Part shown: piece after piece, positions 62,348 to 64,000 of the stretch
Layout of the letters: each line of letters opens with the position of its first letter
Position numbering within the stretch: position 1 is the stretch's first letter
From: Pseudoips prasinana
Taxonomy: Eukaryota > Arthropoda > Insecta > Lepidoptera > Nolidae
Direction of reading: 5' to 3'
NCBI GenBank assembly: GCA_951640165.1
Contig: OX621234.1
Location: 2,857,001 to 2,921,000, forward strand
DNA length: 64,000 nt
Notes under the pieces: generated by a model
Databases searched by the model: none
Seen by the model: the letters and a program-made list of their open reading frames with translations, nothing else
What the model was told of the DNA's origin: nothing
Position numbers and translations under genes: made by a program

Positions 62348-62872
62348 AGCCGGTTGGGGTGGTTGGTAAATACGTACCTTTCACTCCGCAGGATGTGGGT
62401 TCGGTTCAAACTCAGGACAGATATTTGTGTGCATGAACATGTCTGTTTGTCCTGATAATTACGAGTATCTATATAACGATGTATTTACTAAAGAAAAGTA
62501 GTCATCATCATCATCATTACAGCTAAATAAGTCCACTGCTGGACAAGCCTCCCTCAAGAATCGTCTTGGGGGGATATGCCATAATCGCCACGCTTGGCAG
62601 GCGGGTTGGCGATCGCAGTAAGATGGTCATAGTACTCAGAAGGAAGCTGCTGCCCATCCTCTGGTAGATATTATCTCGGGTCGACTTCTACGCCCCCCAC
62701 GGGATGAGATGGGGTGATGATATTCTGATTCTGATATTTGTCGCCGTCACCACACAGCAGAGCAAGAAAAGTAGTATATGTCAGTTATCTGGTTTCCATA
62801 GTACAAGCTCCGCTTAGTTTGAGATCAGATGGCCGTGTGTGAATAGTACCCCAAGATGTTATTATTATTATA
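62348..62872 (+). mobile_element. SINE A, split by retroposon F
   Basis: Head GAGCCGGTTGGGGTGGTTGG and GTGGGTTCGGTTCAAACTCA, then body to AAAGAAAAGTAG (62501). After F the SINE resumes at TATATGTCAGTTATCTGGTT and ends CCCCAAGATGTTATTATTAT. Confidence 0.85.
62502..62763 (-). mobile_element. Retroposon F, full length with target-site duplication
   Basis: AAGAAAAGTAG flanks it (62491-62501, 62764-62774), and the uninterrupted SINE A has it once. The minus strand starts CTCTGCTGTGTGGTGACGGC and ends GTCCAGCAGTGGACTTATTT and a (ATG)n tail of five units. About 262 bp. Confidence 0.9.
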
Positions 62873-62934
62873 TCTTGTGATGATATTATTGTGCTGTGTT
62901 TTTACTTAGTATATATTTTTATAGAATTATTTGG

Positions 62935-63440
62935 CATGAGGTACAACAATTCGTTGAAAAACTTACTACTTATAGTAATAATCTTACTTGAATTATTTCC
63001 TGCTCTGAGTGACTCTAGAAAAAGATCTACAAGTTTGAGATCACAGTACAAACACCTATTACAGACAGGGAGTTTTAAAACAGCATTATTAAAAAAGAGC
63101 ATTTTTTGCATGGCGATTACTATATTTAATAAATTACCAAATAGCATTAAAGAACAACCCACTAGAATATTCAAAAGGCGACTTTCATTAATGCTTATTG
63201 AGAAATGTTATTATTCGGTGACAGAATTTTTAAATGATAATAAAATCTGATAATATTACTCGTATGCCTAGCTTATTATACTTTAGTTATTATTTTGTCT
63301 TTGTTTTATATTTTTTATTTATTTATCATGACATCTTAATTCGTCTGCCAATACTTAATTTCAAATACAATTTATTATAAGAATACTTTATATTGTTAAT
63401 TATAAGAACACAATTTTTATATTTTTTTTTTCAATTGCTG
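62935..63440 (+). mobile_element. LINE C-terminal fragment and 3' UTR
   Basis: One frame to the stop at 63248-63250 reads S-R-K-R-S-T-S-L-R-S-Q-Y-K, F-C-M-A-I-T-I-F-N-K-L-P-N-S-I-K, F-K-R-R-L-S and Y-Y-S-V-T-E-F-L-N. I-F-N-K-L-P-x-x-I-K...Y-Y-S-V-x-E-F-L fits the Jockey-like group. Intact over about 80 codons, then T-rich 3' sequence. Confidence 0.8.
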
Positions 63441-63468
63441 TGTCATATTTTTTTTTTTTTTAATCCTG

Positions 63469-63560
63469 CTAAGCAGAGCTTGTACTATGGAAACCAGATA
63501 ACTGATATACTACATATACTATTTTTCTTTTGTAAATACATACTTATATAGATAGTTTAC
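63469..63560 (-). mobile_element. SINE A scrap
   Basis: AGCAGAGCTTGTACTATGGA, AACCAGATAACTGATATACT and TTTTCTTTTGTAAATACATA, reversed; both ends missing. Confidence 0.65.
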
Positions 63561-63574
63561 TAATTTTGAAATTT

Positions 63575-63680
63575 TGCATGCCGAAAGGTAGAATGGCAAG
63601 GCGCTGTTTTTAAATATAAGACCTGAACTGTAAACCTACATTCTAAGCAAATAAATACATTTCATTTCATTTCATGTATT
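63575..63680 (+). mobile_element. LINE 3' tail with (ATTTC)n
   Basis: ATGCCGAAAGGTAGAATGGC, AAGACCTGAACTGTAAACCT, AAGCAAATAAATACATTTC and repeats; the layout is a LINE 3' UTR. Confidence 0.5.
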
Positions 63681-64000
63681 GTAATGAATTTAATTTTAAT
63701 TAGATAGTTTGTCAATCTATTTGCATGTCCGTGAGCAAAATATGGGGACCCTACTTTGCTCATTACCATGTTCTGAGCAAAAAAATCAATTGAATTGAAA
63801 TTATGACCTAAACTACCTATAGAGAAACCCTGCAAAATAATATCCTATAAAAAGCAAGCGTTTACTATGCAGACGCACTACCATCGTATTTATTAAAACC
63901 GGAAGCTGATGCTAAATTGCTTTATATTGCGGGTTCTTCAGCCTTTATAAGAGGAAGAAATGTTTTTCCATTAAATTGAATAGAGTGCAATAAACAATTA
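63681..64000. other. No recognisable feature
   Basis: AT-rich to the window end; no frame or repeat identified. Confidence 0.3.

Overview
The window looks like moth or butterfly (Lepidoptera) DNA. It is AT-rich and packed with nested repeats that I recognise as lepidopteran: tRNA-derived SINEs, non-autonomous Helitrons ending in CTAG|T, RTE-type LINE 3' ends reading VQQWTSFG-stop followed by (GAT)n, Jockey- and CR1-like LINE tails, and many MITEs. I found no intact cellular protein-coding gene. The only recognisable host-gene sequence is a 32-codon 3' fragment of histone H2A (20528-20626). Most open frames longer than 60 codons are frames across SINEs or decayed retrotransposon ends.

Repeat families are given working letters because I cannot search a database. 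A, B, C, H: tRNA-derived SINEs. M: 5S-rRNA-derived SINE. F: short retroposon sharing its tail with the RTE LINE. D, N: LINE 3' regions. K, J, P: unclassified dispersed repeats. E: TA-target foldback MITE. Q and S: longer MITEs. X, Y, Z: LINE reverse-transcriptase or C-terminal fragments.

Layout. 1-4.1 kb: Helitron pair, SINEs C and B, LINE N, a MITE E. 4.1-5.7 kb: a TIR transposon carrying a decayed basic N-terminal exon. 6.1-9.8 kb: a 920-bp direct duplication around a 1.7-kb segment that holds two convergent degenerate reading frames. 9.8-15 kb: SINE, LINE D, RTE and MITE debris, a (TA)n tract and a 5S-derived SINE. 15.2-17.1 kb: two LINE reverse-transcriptase relics. 17.4-19.6 kb: a perfect 76-bp palindrome and nested Helitrons. 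20.5-21.5 kb: hairpin plus H2A fragment, then LINEs N and Y. 22-28 kb: K/F nesting, RTE, a tandem duplication and a decayed Jockey-like LINE. 28-36 kb: SINEs, MITE Q, a composite of C and M units, K with a nested E. 36-46 kb: LINE tails, a TIR element inside N, E and S MITEs, LINE Y. 46-50 kb: a long Helitron. 50-53 kb: D, A, LINE Z, K. 53.6-55.9 kb: a TIR transposon with a cysteine-rich C-terminus. 56-64 kb: Helitrons, SINEs, LINE tails, a minisatellite and a long inverted repeat.

So the window reads as a transposon graveyard with several layers of insertion, some dated by target-site duplications. It could be intergenic or intronic heterochromatin, a piRNA-producing region or sex-chromosome (W-like) sequence, and sequence alone cannot decide between these. 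The most unusual signals are the 5S-derived SINE and its core shared with a tRNA SINE, the RTE-tailed retroposon F with two clean 11-bp target duplications, repeated fold-back palindromes that look like template-switch mutations, and two transposon remnants (7.0-8.7 kb and 53.6-55.9 kb) whose protein families I cannot name firmly.
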